64,000 bases of DNA, taken from positions 1 through 64,000 of the forward strand of contig NZ_JACDOB010000004.1 of NCBI RefSeq assembly GCF_017656375.1, read 5' to 3'. The notes under the pieces were generated by a model, which saw only the letters and a program-made list of their open reading frames with translations, was not told where the DNA came from and did no database searches. The stretch's first letter is position 1, and the number at the start of each line of letters is the position of its first letter. The DNA comes from Thermovirga sp. GTDB taxonomy: Bacteria; Synergistota; Synergistia; Synergistales; Thermovirgaceae. A program made the position numbers and the translations under genes. This document shows, piece by piece, positions 45,179 through 54,064 of this stretch.

Positions 45179-46381
45179 TTATAGTTTTTCGGCAGCTTCT
45201 CTGAGTTTTTCCGTCCTGTCAGTTCTCTCCCACGCTGGCATAGGATCAAGATCCACTCTTCCAATGTGACCATACGCTGCTAACCGGAGATACTGGGGTT
45301 TGCGCATCTGTAGATCTCTTATTATAGCCGCGGGACGGAAATCAAAATGCTCCCTCACTAACTGGGTTATCTTGGGATCTGGCAAAACACCAGTTCCATT
45401 GGTGTCCACCATTATAGAGACTGGGTGAGCCATACCTATAGCGTAGGCAACCTGTATCTTGCACTCCTTTGCCAAACCGGCAGCCACTACATTTTTAGCA
45501 GCATATCTTGCCATGTACGCAGCAGACCTATCTACCTTAGTTGGATCTTTTCCAGAAAAACATCCACCTCCATGAGGCACTACACCACCGTAAGTGTCAA
45601 CCATTATTTTCCTACCTGTCAGCCCAGTATCAGCCATTGGGCCTCCCATGACAAAGCGACCACTGGGATTGACCAATATTCTAGGTTTTTGGGGCACTAG
45701 ATGTTCTGGAATTATGGGATTTATCACTTCTTCTATGATATCTTTTTCTATTTGGTCATTTTCCACCGCAGGGTGGTGTTGCGTGGATACTACAACCGTA
45801 TCAATTTGTACAGCCTTTCCATTTTCATACTCTACTGTGACCTGAGTCTTACCGTCTGGCCTAAGGTAAGGCAAAATCTTTTCTTTCCTTACGAAACTCA
45901 ATCTTCTGGCCAGACGGTGCGCAAGAGCTATCGGAAGAGGAAGAAACTCTTCGGTCTCGTCACAGGCATATCCTACCATAATACCCTGGTCCCCTGCTCC
46001 CACCTTATTGAGCTCATCCGATATTTCGCCTTTCTCCCTGACCTCTATAGCTTCATCCACTCCACCCTTTATATCTGGAGATTGCTCATCAATTGCAGTA
46101 ATAACTGCACAAGTGTCACCATCAAATCCATATTTAGCTCTCGTGTATCCGATATCTTTTATGATCTTTCTGGTTAATCTAGGAATATCTACATAACAAG
46201 TTGTAGTAATTTCTCCAGCAATTACCACTAAGCCCGTCGTAACCAAAGTCTCGCATGCAACTCTACCGTATGGGTCTTCAGCCAATATGGCATCCAACAC
46301 TCCATCGGAAATCTGGTCTGCCAGCTTGTCTGGATGTCCTTCCGTAACTGATTCTGACGTCAAAAGAAACTTGCTCGTCAA
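45179..46381 (-). CDS. metK: S-adenosylmethionine synthetase
   Basis: 400 residues. [37 protein letters not shown] and the loop [20 protein letters not shown] are diagnostic. It makes SAM from ATP and methionine. TTG start after GGAGGTGG. It lies within a cluster: DUF3084, Zn-ribbon, GNAT, metK, comF. No SAM riboswitch is visible in the 70-base upstream gap. Confidence 0.99.
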   Translation of the reverse strand: MTSKFLLTSESVTEGHPDKLADQISDGVLDAILAEDPYGRVACETLVTTGLVVIAGEITTTCYVDIPRLTRKIIKDIGYTRAKYGFDGDTCAVITAIDEQSPDIKGGVDEAIEVREKGEISDELNKVGAGDQGIMVGYACDETEEFLPLPIALAHRLARRLSFVRKEKILPYLRPDGKTQVTVEYENGKAVQIDTVVVSTQHHPAVENDQIEKDIIEEVINPIIPEHLVPQKPRILVNPSGRFVMGGPMADTGLTGRKIMVDTYGGVVPHGGGCFSGKDPTKVDRSAAYMARYAAKNVVAAGLAKECKIQVAYAIGMAHPVSIMVDTNGTGVLPDPKITQLVREHFDFRPAAIIRDLQMRKPQYLRLAAYGHIGRVDLDPMPAWERTDRTEKLREAAEKL

Positions 46382-46450
46382 TCTTTTCCACCTCCAAAAT
46401 TTAGAAATAATTATTTATCTTCCAAGTTTATATCTGTATTTCCCTGCTTT

Positions 46451-46879
46451 CTAGGTGTATTCTATCGGCCTTTTTAGCAAGAGCATTGCTCCATCTTTAT
46501 GTTCGAAACCAAGCTTCTGCAGAAATACAGACAACTCGCTCGTATACGTTATAATTAAAGGGATGTCCTTTATCCTAGGATGCTCCATGACGTATTTCAA
46601 AAGCAACGAACCAAGCCCTTTCCCCTGATGATCAGGATGCACCATTATATCCCATAAGGAGCCCCTAAAAACGAAATCCGTCAATATACGACAAAAGGCC
46701 ACAAGTTTTCCCTCATACCGTACAGAAAAGCACATGGACGTTCCTTCCAGCATTTTTTCTATCTGTTCCAACGACCTGCTCTTTCCCCATTTGGTAAAAC
46801 GATAGAGTATTAAAAGTTCATCCGGTGTAATCGCTTCTTTGCTGTCATAGAAAAAGTAAGGCATAGGTAAATTTTCCAT
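46451..46879 (-). CDS. GNAT-family N-acetyltransferase
   Basis: 142 residues. The acetyl-CoA binding motif WDIMVHPDHQGKGLGSLLLKY is clear, with the earlier SVRYEGKLVAFCRIL strand. Substrate unknown. It lies between a small zinc-ribbon gene and metK in the same direction. Confidence 0.9.
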   Translation of the reverse strand: MENLPMPYFFYDSKEAITPDELLILYRFTKWGKSRSLEQIEKMLEGTSMCFSVRYEGKLVAFCRILTDFVFRGSLWDIMVHPDHQGKGLGSLLLKYVMEHPRIKDIPLIITYTSELSVFLQKLGFEHKDGAMLLLKRPIEYT

Positions 46880-46905
46880 TGTTAAAATATCTTCTCCCCC
46901 ACCTT

Positions 46906-47100
46906 CTATTTTACGCTAAATGACATACCTCCAACAATTTCCCTCAGATTTCCCCTTCCATCTCCTGCAACCTGCAATTGAAGTACCTGACTAGTTCCAC
47001 AGTAAGGGCAACTGAAAACAATCCTGGCAACCCCATCAACATCAGGAGCACCTGGCAAAATTGCCGTCTCTCCACACGCTTGACACGCCACTATTAACAT
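46906..47100 (-). CDS. small zinc-ribbon protein (64 aa)
   Basis: 64 residues from the ATG at 47100 after TGGAGGG; the track TTG precedes this ribosome site. Two CxxC pairs (CQACG and CPYCG) form a likely zinc ribbon. No family recognised. It follows the DUF3084 gene by 20 bp. A nucleic-acid or protein contact role is possible but not shown. Confidence 0.75.
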   Translation of the reverse strand: MLIVACQACGETAILPGAPDVDGVARIVFSCPYCGTSQVLQLQVAGDGRGNLREIVGGMSFSVK

Positions 47101-47120
47101 GACTGTACCCTCCAAAAACT

Positions 47121-48299
47121 TTATTCTAATGGCAAAATCCGAATTTTAACACGAACAGGCCCTTCCGTATAGATATCCTCTGCAGCCTCCACCTTAATTT
47201 TTAAGGTTTTTTCAGCATTTTCTATTTTTTCCAAACTATTAAAGAACTCCAACGCGTCCAAATTTCCTACTGTCCCTCTTATAGGATCGGGCAAAACTCC
47301 GTCTTCTTTTGCTTTTGTGTTTATTTTCCTAAGAATACCATACAAATATCTTTCAGCACTATCCCTATCCAAGCCTGCAGGTAAGATTTCAACAGCGAGA
47401 AGATCCCCCTTCTTATAAATCAGTTGACTCTCAAGTCCAACAAGCTCGACAGGAATAGGCTTACCCCTAACAGTATTCTCAAGAGCCACAAGCCTTAGTA
47501 TATATCTTTTGTTTCCTTTACAATATTTTTTGATAGCATCTTCTACATGCTCATCCAACTGTATTTTTATATCCTCTGGCCTGGTTCCTGCCCTAAAAGC
47601 CATGCTCCTTCGAGCTAGTTCTATAAGCCCTTGTTCAACTATAATAGGATCCCATCCTTCTGGATTAACTGTGAGGATCTTTTGCGCCACAACTTCACCT
47701 GAAAAGACTATTATCCTACCCTCTTTTAGTTCCTCAAGCCCTCGTTTCAAGGCAGCAGTTTCTTCTTGCAACTCCTTAATCTCATTTTGAAGACCTTTTC
47801 TTACTCCTTCTAAGGACTCCAAATCCCTCTCTGCCTTTTGCTGGGCTTTGCGTGCCTCTTTAAGTTCTTTCTCTGTCTTCTTTAGTTTTGCTTCGCTCTC
47901 TTTGAGCTTGCTTTCGATCTCAGACAGCTGTGCCTGTTTGCCCAAAAGTTCTTCTTTACTAGCTTCAAGCTGTTCTTGCAGGCTCTCCAATTCCAATCTA
48001 TTATCTTGAAGCTGCGCGGTAAGATCCGTTATCTGTCTTTGAACTATCTTCATGCTTAATATAGCCGTTCGCACTGTCTGTGAGGTGGTAAGCAAAACAC
48101 CCAAAGTAAACAACATAATCAGCAAGCCAGATAACACAGTGATGATAGAGGATGTGTACTTTGGTCGCAAACCAAATATAGATATCCTTTTCTTGCCAAC
48201 ACGCATACCTACAACATCGCCTATGAAGGCCACGATGCAGCTTACCGCTAACAATATTATTATCAGTTTCCAGTTCAGGTCAGAGACGCCACTAAACAA
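47121..48299 (-). CDS. DUF3084 membrane-anchored coiled-coil protein
   Basis: 392 residues. Two N-terminal membrane segments (about 11-31 and 48-72) separated by the family stretch GDVVGMRVGKKRISIFGLRP, then a long coiled coil (about 80-200) and a C-terminal globular domain. This is the DUF3084 layout. Function unknown. TTG start, nine bases after AGGAGG. First gene of the cluster running to comF. Confidence 0.85.
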   Translation of the reverse strand: MFSGVSDLNWKLIIILLAVSCIVAFIGDVVGMRVGKKRISIFGLRPKYTSSIITVLSGLLIMLFTLGVLLTTSQTVRTAILSMKIVQRQITDLTAQLQDNRLELESLQEQLEASKEELLGKQAQLSEIESKLKESEAKLKKTEKELKEARKAQQKAERDLESLEGVRKGLQNEIKELQEETAALKRGLEELKEGRIIVFSGEVVAQKILTVNPEGWDPIIVEQGLIELARRSMAFRAGTRPEDIKIQLDEHVEDAIKKYCKGNKRYILRLVALENTVRGKPIPVELVGLESQLIYKKGDLLAVEILPAGLDRDSAERYLYGILRKINTKAKEDGVLPDPIRGTVGNLDALEFFNSLEKIENAEKTLKIKVEAAEDIYTEGPVRVKIRILPLE

Positions 48300-48378
48300 T
48301 CATAAATACCTCCTGCGTGCTAATAATAACAGAATTGCCTCAATTTTTCCCTAGTACAAATACTAAAAGGTATTTCCT

Positions 48379-48416
48379 AAAAAAAATCAGGGGGAAAGTC
48401 TTATTTCCCCCTGAAA
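48379..48416 (-). terminator. terminator after lysine aminotransferase gene
   Basis: Minus strand TCAGGGGGAAA pairs with TTTCCCCCTGA around six bases, followed by TTTTTTTT. It isolates the aminotransferase from the DUF3084 cluster. Confidence 0.9.
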
Positions 48417-48457
48417 AGCCTTTTAGCTATGTTTAAGCTCTAGATATAACCTGTAGC

Positions 48458-49828
48458 TTACATTTCCTTGCTAAGCTCAGTAAATACCTCCCTAGTCAAA
48501 TCTAGCGCTTTTTGCAGGTCTTCAACCGGCACATTCAAGGCAGGACGGAACCTGATGGAAACATCGCCACAAGGTAAGACGAGCATCTTTTTAGCCCAGA
48601 ATTTCTTTATGGCTTTTGACCTCAACTCTTCAGATGGCAAATCATAAGCACACATGAGGCCTTTACCACGCACGTTGCTCATCAACTTGGGGAACTCCTT
48701 TTGAAGAGTTTTCAACCCATCAAGTAATGCCGGTCCCGCAGTGTTAGCAACGTAGTCAAGGATATTATCTTCCTCATAGATTTCGAGATAGCGGGTTGCC
48801 CTTACCATGTCCACCAAGTTCCCTCCCCAGGTGGAGTTGATACGGCTTGAGACCTTGAAGCAATTGTGCTCTACTTCGTCTACTCTAGGCCCTGCCACAA
48901 GTCCACAAATTTGAGCCTTTTTACCAAAGGCAAACATATCTGGTTTCACTGGTGAATGATGCTCCCAAGCCCACATCTTACCTGTAATACCCATGCCGCA
49001 CTGTACTTCGTCAAAGATCAAAAGGATTTCGTTCTCGTCGCATATTTCCCTGAGCTGCTTGAAAAACTCAGTCCTGAAGTGGTTATCTCCGCCTTCTCCC
49101 TGTATAGTCTCTATGATGATGGCACAAATATCATCTGGGTTATCCCAAATAGCCTGTTTAATCTGCTTTATAGCTACCCTTTCTAACCATTCTACTACTC
49201 CAAGGTTTTCTTCCAAAGGCCAGAAGATCTTTGGGTTTATTACCCTTGGCCAATCGAACTTGGCAAAATACTGATATTTATTGGGGTCATGCGTATTAGT
49301 TGTAGTTAGGGTATACCCGCTACGTCCGTGGAAAGCTTCATTGAAGTGGATAACCTTCGTGCCTTTTCTTCCGCTTATTGCGTCTCCCTTGCTTATCTTG
49401 CCTTTTTGAAGAAGTTTTTGAACCTTCCAGTCCATGGCTACCTTGAAGGTGTTTTCTACCGCCAATGTGCCATAGTCGATCAAGAAAATATGGTTGAAGC
49501 CCTCAGGCACAGCCACTTCACCAAAGGTCTTTATAAATTTAGCAAGCTCGGTAGTATAAATATCCGAATTAGCAACTTTGTTTATGGCCGCCCTGAAGAT
49601 AGTCTCCTTAAACTCATCGTTTGCAAGCTTTGGATGGTTCATTCCGAAAGGTGACGAAGCAAAGAAAGTATAGAAATCCAGCCACACTTCCCCGTTTAAC
49701 CTATTGACCATATGCGACCCTTGAGACTTCTCCATGTCGATGACTATGTCGAAGCCATCCCGCAACAAAAGCTTCTCAATCTCCTTGAAAGCATCCTGCG
49801 GCAATACATCTCTGTTAACCTTTGCCAT
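48458..49828 (-). CDS. lat: L-lysine 6-transaminase
   Basis: 456 residues. Class III PLP aminotransferase resembling lysine 6-aminotransferases: FDIVIDMEKSQGSHMVNRL, the aspartate region LLIFDEVQCGMG and the PLP lysine in AFGKKAQICG. It transfers the epsilon-amino group of lysine to 2-oxoglutarate, giving allysine. It fits an amino-acid-degrading lifestyle. It is monocistronic, with two candidate promoters and its own terminator. Confidence 0.88.
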   Translation of the reverse strand: MAKVNRDVLPQDAFKEIEKLLLRDGFDIVIDMEKSQGSHMVNRLNGEVWLDFYTFFASSPFGMNHPKLANDEFKETIFRAAINKVANSDIYTTELAKFIKTFGEVAVPEGFNHIFLIDYGTLAVENTFKVAMDWKVQKLLQKGKISKGDAISGRKGTKVIHFNEAFHGRSGYTLTTTNTHDPNKYQYFAKFDWPRVINPKIFWPLEENLGVVEWLERVAIKQIKQAIWDNPDDICAIIIETIQGEGGDNHFRTEFFKQLREICDENEILLIFDEVQCGMGITGKMWAWEHHSPVKPDMFAFGKKAQICGLVAGPRVDEVEHNCFKVSSRINSTWGGNLVDMVRATRYLEIYEEDNILDYVANTAGPALLDGLKTLQKEFPKLMSNVRGKGLMCAYDLPSEELRSKAIKKFWAKKMLVLPCGDVSIRFRPALNVPVEDLQKALDLTREVFTELSKEM

Positions 49829-49873
49829 TATCCTGCCCCCTCCTATGTTTTTAGATATGCTTTATACCTTTTT

Positions 49874-49903
49874 ATTGTACTCCTTTTATTTTACTACTCG
49901 CAA
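49874..49903 (-). promoter_or_regulatory. lat promoter, proximal
   Basis: Minus strand TTGCGA, an 18-bp spacer and TACAAT, about 45 bp upstream of lat. Confidence 0.6.
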
Positions 49904-49995
49904 CATTTAGTTTACTTGTTATAACAATAATTTTCAGTCAAGTGAGAATAAAAATTTTTATATATCGTGACGTACCTTGGTTATGCAACTCAATT

Positions 49996-50023
49996 ATTAT
50001 ACTCCTTATAGCAAATACATCAA
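49996..50023 (-). promoter_or_regulatory. lat promoter, distal
   Basis: Minus strand TTGATG, a 16-bp spacer and TATAAT in a very A+T-rich stretch. Confidence 0.5.
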
Positions 50024-50068
50024 TACTTATTCTTTATATTTATATGTTTGTTCTCTATATGGAAATCT

Positions 50069-50506
50069 TCACAAATCCTCATACGGGGCATGAGCCAAAA
50101 GTTTTTCTATTTTCTGGGCACTATGATATTCACCTTCGCCAATGCCAGGGCATCTAAGCTTTTCTCTTTCCCAATTTTCCTTGCACGCCATCAATGACGG
50201 CCAAAAGGGGAAAAGCCTGCACTGGAGGGGTCTTACTTTATAAATTGTACATCTATTACTCTCGCTGTCATAAAAGACACATTCACCATTTCTCTTTTCC
50301 CTAAGAGTTACCCTCTCATCAATTCTGTATGTATATTTACTTAAAAACTCCCTTTCCTTGAGGGAGAAAAACTCTGCAATCTTTTTTATCTCATCTTCTG
50401 TAATCCACACACAGCCCGGCTCTCCCCTACAACATCTCCCACAACCCAAGCATGAAAAATATAAACCCTCCGACCACCAATGTTCATTACACAAAGTACT
50501 ATTCAC
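50069..50506 (-). CDS. YkgJ-family cysteine-cluster protein
   Basis: 145 residues. The CxxCxxCC cluster appears as CLGCGRCCRGEPGC, followed by CVFYDSESNRCTIYKVRPLQCRLFPFWPS, the PF03692 pattern. Family members are proposed to bind zinc or an iron-sulfur cluster. Function unknown. It lies 14 bp after mreB and shares its transcript. Confidence 0.88.
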   Translation of the reverse strand: MNSTLCNEHWWSEGLYFSCLGCGRCCRGEPGCVWITEDEIKKIAEFFSLKEREFLSKYTYRIDERVTLREKRNGECVFYDSESNRCTIYKVRPLQCRLFPFWPSLMACKENWEREKLRCPGIGEGEYHSAQKIEKLLAHAPYEDL

Positions 50507-50520
50507 CTCAATTAATTCTC

Positions 50521-51564
50521 CTAACGTCCTCTACGGCTTCGTTTTCTGGATGCACCTATAAGTGAACCGTTGGCTTTCAGCACATCCAACTCATCCAGAG
50601 CTTTGCCTGTCCCTATCGCAACACACTCTAAGGGAGAGTCAGCTACGTACGTAGGAATCCCTGTGTTTTCTCTAACTCTCTCAGGTAACCCTCTCAAGAG
50701 GGCCCCTCCTCCTGTGAGAGTAATGCCTCTATCTATAATATCTGCAGATAGTTCCGGAGGAGTCTGTTCCAAAACCTGTTTTATGCCCTCTATTATCAAG
50801 TTTACAACTTCTTCTATTGCTGCTGCGACGAAACTTGAGGTTATCTTTATCTCTTTAGGAAGACCATGAACCAAATCCCTTCCCTTAATTGTCATTGCTG
50901 CTTCCTCACTAAGACCTGGCATGCAAGTCCCTATAGCTATTTTTATATCCTCCGCCGTCTGCTCCCCAATTGCAAGGTTGTATTCTTTCCTAATATATTT
51001 AGTAATGCTATCGTCAAGTTTGTCTCCTCCAATTCTCAAAGACTGAGTTACTACTATACCCCCATAAGATATTACAGCTATATCAGTAGTTCCTCCCCCA
51101 ATATCTACCACCATATTACCCCTTGGCTCCGCAATATCAAGGTTCGCTCCTATAGCTGCAGACATAGGCTCTTCTATCAAATATGCTTCCTTTGCGCCTA
51201 TTTCTACCGCTGCTTCAAGTACCGCTCTTCGCTCTACATCAGTGGCACCGGAAGGCACACACACCATCACCCGGCGCCTAAAAAAACGACTTATTCCAGG
51301 GGTAACTTTCTTTAAGAAATAACGAAGCATCGCTTCTGTCATAGTGTAATCAGCTATAACACCGTCTCTCAAGGGCCTTACTGCAACTACATTGCCCGGC
51401 GTACGCCCCAACATTTTCTTAGCTTCATCTCCTACAGCTAAAATTCTATCTGTGTTCAAATCCACCGCTACTACGGAAGGTTCCCTTAAGACAACGCCCT
51501 TTCCCTTCATGTAAATAAGCACGTTCGCTGTACCTAAATCTATTCCTATATCTACACCCCACAC
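50521..51564 (-). CDS. mreB: rod shape-determining protein MreB
   Basis: 347 residues, standard MreB length. Phosphate loop 1 GVDIGIDLGTANVLIY, VDIGGGTTDIAVIS and GITLTGGGALLRGL show the actin fold. It forms membrane-bound filaments guiding lateral wall synthesis. GTG start after AGGAGGT. mreC and mreD are not adjacent; ykgJ follows instead. Confidence 0.97.
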   Translation of the reverse strand: MWGVDIGIDLGTANVLIYMKGKGVVLREPSVVAVDLNTDRILAVGDEAKKMLGRTPGNVVAVRPLRDGVIADYTMTEAMLRYFLKKVTPGISRFFRRRVMVCVPSGATDVERRAVLEAAVEIGAKEAYLIEEPMSAAIGANLDIAEPRGNMVVDIGGGTTDIAVISYGGIVVTQSLRIGGDKLDDSITKYIRKEYNLAIGEQTAEDIKIAIGTCMPGLSEEAAMTIKGRDLVHGLPKEIKITSSFVAAAIEEVVNLIIEGIKQVLEQTPPELSADIIDRGITLTGGGALLRGLPERVRENTGIPTYVADSPLECVAIGTGKALDELDVLKANGSLIGASRKRSRRGR

Positions 51565-51622
51565 TATTGTATACCTCCTTAAAACACAAACGTTACTAAT
51601 AATGTCACACAGATATATAGAA

Positions 51623-51652
51623 ACTATATCCTATATATGCCTTCTCGCTCAA
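51623..51652 (-). promoter_or_regulatory. mreB promoter
   Basis: Minus strand TTGAGC, an 18-bp spacer and TATAGT, about 60 bp upstream of mreB. Confidence 0.65.
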
Positions 51653-51660
51653 CATCCCTT

Positions 51661-52413
51661 TTACAACAAAGAGGAAGGATAACCAACTTTCCAAAAGAAT
51701 AACCCCTTTGCTGGGGCTGTGGGCCCTGCGTTAGGTCTTTCAGCTTTGTCTTCAAAAAGGCTTTCAAGATAATCTATATCCTGTTTGCCTGTGCCTATGC
51801 AATCTAAAGTGCCCACCATAATCCTCACCATATTTGTCAAAAAGGAATTTCCCCTCACCCTGAACCACACAAGGTCTCCTCTAGTAAAAATTTCAGCCTT
51901 GTAGATTGTTCGTGAAGCATTAGGGGGACACTCGCTCTTTCTGCAAAAAGCCCTGTAATTTTTTTCTCCTAGAAAACACCGGCACGCTTGTTTTACTTTC
52001 TTCAGGTCCCATTCTTGCTTTCTGTGCCACACGTAATCTCGAAAATGAGGGTAGCATGTTTTTGCGGTCCATATGAAATACACATACTCCCTCCACAAAG
52101 CACTATAACGAGCGTGAAAAGATTCTTCCACATCAAAAGCCTTAATGGCGCTAACATCCTCCGGCAAGTTTGCGTTGACAGCCAAAAGAAGCTTTTGAGG
52201 ATCCCATGACCTTTCAAGATCAAAGGAGACAATCTGCCCTACCGCATGAACTCCTTTATCTGTTCGTCCTGCAGCACAAACTGTAACAGGATGACCTGCC
52301 AGCAACTGTAGGACATTCTCTAACGTACCTTGAACTGTCCTACCCCCTGGCTGTTTCTGCCATCCTGAGAAATTTTTCCCATTATAAGAAATCTTTATGG
52401 CATACCTCTTCAT
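51661..52413 (-). CDS. truA: tRNA pseudouridine synthase A
   Basis: About 250 residues from the ATG at 52413 after AAAGGAT. Catalytic aspartate in CAAGRTDKGVHAVGQ; ISYNGKNFSGWQKQPGGRT and RGNSFLTNMVRIMVGTL are typical. It modifies uridines 38-40 in the tRNA anticodon arm. It follows ecfT, as in many Firmicutes alpha-operon downstream regions. Confidence 0.96.
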   Translation of the reverse strand: MKRYAIKISYNGKNFSGWQKQPGGRTVQGTLENVLQLLAGHPVTVCAAGRTDKGVHAVGQIVSFDLERSWDPQKLLLAVNANLPEDVSAIKAFDVEESFHARYSALWREYVYFIWTAKTCYPHFRDYVWHRKQEWDLKKVKQACRCFLGEKNYRAFCRKSECPPNASRTIYKAEIFTRGDLVWFRVRGNSFLTNMVRIMVGTLDCIGTGKQDIDYLESLFEDKAERPNAGPTAPAKGLFFWKVGYPSSLL

Positions 52414-53225
52414 TACAGCCATATCCTTTTATCCAATAAGATTATCAAAAGTGTCGTTAAAATAGTAAAAAGCATAAAGATCGATTCCTTAAAACTCCAG
52501 ACCAAAGGATACATCCGAGTCCTTCCTTCTCCACCCTTGTAGTTGCGGGATTCCATGGCCACAGCGAGTTCATCGGCCCTTTGAAACACAATCACAAATA
52601 GGGGAACCAAAATAGGGATAAACGATCGAATTCTCTTTATTATTCCTCCCTGATCCAACTCTGCTCCTCTAGCTATCTGCGCCTTAACTATTCTGTCCGT
52701 CTCATCAAGTAGGGTAGGGATAAACCTTATGGCTATAGTCATCATCATAGCCATCTCGTGAGCAGGGAAGCCAAATCGCTTTAGGGGGCTAAATATACTT
52801 TCCAAACCATCTGCCAACTCCGTTGGGCTGGTAGTAAGGGTTAAAATGCCAGCATACATAACAAGGAGAACTAGCCTTAACCCTATTTTTACAGCCATCA
52901 TTACACCTTCCAAAGTGATGGTTAAAAAGCCATATTGAAAGATTATTTCCCCCTTGGTGAAAAACAGATGGATCAAAGACGTAAAAAGAACAAGAATAAT
53001 AACCGGCCTTGCAGATCTCAAAACCATGGACAATGGCAATTTTGATAACTTCACAACCACAAAGAGCACTACAGCCCACAGCAAAAAGCTATCTATCCTA
53101 TTAACCGCGAAAATACCAGATAAAACAACGACAACCGATATAATCTTAGCTCTAGGATCAATGCTATGAACTATTGATGAAGCTGGCACATACTGTCCAA
53201 GGGTCAGGTGATTTAAAAATTTCAT
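52413..53225 (-). CDS. ecfT: ECF transporter transmembrane subunit EcfT
   Basis: About 270 residues from the ATG at 53225 (ATGA overlap with ecfA2); the track start extends into ecfA2. About five to six membrane segments; coupling helices with ARG signatures (AQIARGAELDQGG, and a second Arg-rich stretch near VALAMESRNYKGGEGRT). It connects the ATPases to vitamin-binding S subunits encoded elsewhere. Confidence 0.94.
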   Translation of the reverse strand: MKFLNHLTLGQYVPASSIVHSIDPRAKIISVVVVLSGIFAVNRIDSFLLWAVVLFVVVKLSKLPLSMVLRSARPVIILVLFTSLIHLFFTKGEIIFQYGFLTITLEGVMMAVKIGLRLVLLVMYAGILTLTTSPTELADGLESIFSPLKRFGFPAHEMAMMMTIAIRFIPTLLDETDRIVKAQIARGAELDQGGIIKRIRSFIPILVPLFVIVFQRADELAVAMESRNYKGGEGRTRMYPLVWSFKESIFMLFTILTTLLIILLDKRIWL

Positions 53226-54064
53226 TTTTGCAAATTCTCCTCTATAGCTGAAGCTAAGACTTGAGCTTTCCACGTAACGGGAACATCAAATCCTACATCC
53301 CTAAGTCGTCTAGCTAACTCAACTACTGGAGGCATTACAAGTCCCTCTATTCCTCTTTCTATAAGTTCTTCCACAATTATTTCAGGGCTGCCCCAGAGTA
53401 AGGCTTTGCCACCTTCCAACACAAGTATCTTATCACTAAAATCCAAAGCTAATTCCAAATCATGGGTTACATGTATAATTCCTGTTCCACTTGTCTTAAG
53501 TTTTTCAAGAAGAGCACAGAGTTCATCTTTCCCCTTGGAATCTAACCCTGCTGTAGGTTCATCCAAAACCAAATATCTTGGCCTCACAGAAAGCACTGAA
53601 GCAATAGCAACCCTTCTCTTCTCGCCTCCTGAGAGCTGAAAAGGGCTACGTTTAGAGAAGGATTCATCAAGACCAACCAGATATAAAGCCTCACTAACTC
53701 TTGAAGGAATCTCCCCTTCTGGCACTCCCCAATTTCTAGGTCCAAAAGCAATTTCTGCGAAAACCGTCTCTTCAAATAATTGTTGCTCAGGATATTGAAA
53801 TATAAGCCCCACCAACTGTCTTATTTTCCTATGTTCTTTGCTGTCAGTTCCTACTTCAATACCATCAATTATCACTTTCCCTCTAGTCGGCACCAACAGG
53901 GCATTCAAGTGCTGTGCTAAGGTGGATTTGCCACTACCAGTATGTCCCACAATAGAAACCCATTCGCCTGGAGTCGCATTCATGCTCACTCCTTTCAGCG
54001 CCTCTATCTCAAGGGGGGTCCCTTCATGATAAATATGGACCAAATTTTCTACAACTATAGGCAT
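53222..54064 (-). CDS. ecfA2: ECF transporter ATP-binding subunit EcfA2
   Basis: 280 residues. Walker A GHTGSGKST, Q-loop region IFQYPEQQLFEETV, signature LSGGEKRRVAIASVL, Walker B YLVLDEPTAGLD. The GHTGSGKST form is typical of the A2 subunit. It starts inside the end of ecfA1. Together with EcfA1 it powers vitamin or metal uptake through shared S subunits. Confidence 0.95.
   Translation of the reverse strand: MPIVVENLVHIYHEGTPLEIEALKGVSMNATPGEWVSIVGHTGSGKSTLAQHLNALLVPTRGKVIIDGIEVGTDSKEHRKIRQLVGLIFQYPEQQLFEETVFAEIAFGPRNWGVPEGEIPSRVSEALYLVGLDESFSKRSPFQLSGGEKRRVAIASVLSVRPRYLVLDEPTAGLDSKGKDELCALLEKLKTSGTGIIHVTHDLELALDFSDKILVLEGGKALLWGSPEIIVEELIERGIEGLVMPPVVELARRLRDVGFDVPVTWKAQVLASAIEENLQK

Noticed and set aside
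46382-46450. SAM riboswitch before metK
   Set aside because: Only about 70 A+T-rich bases, no conserved riboswitch core.
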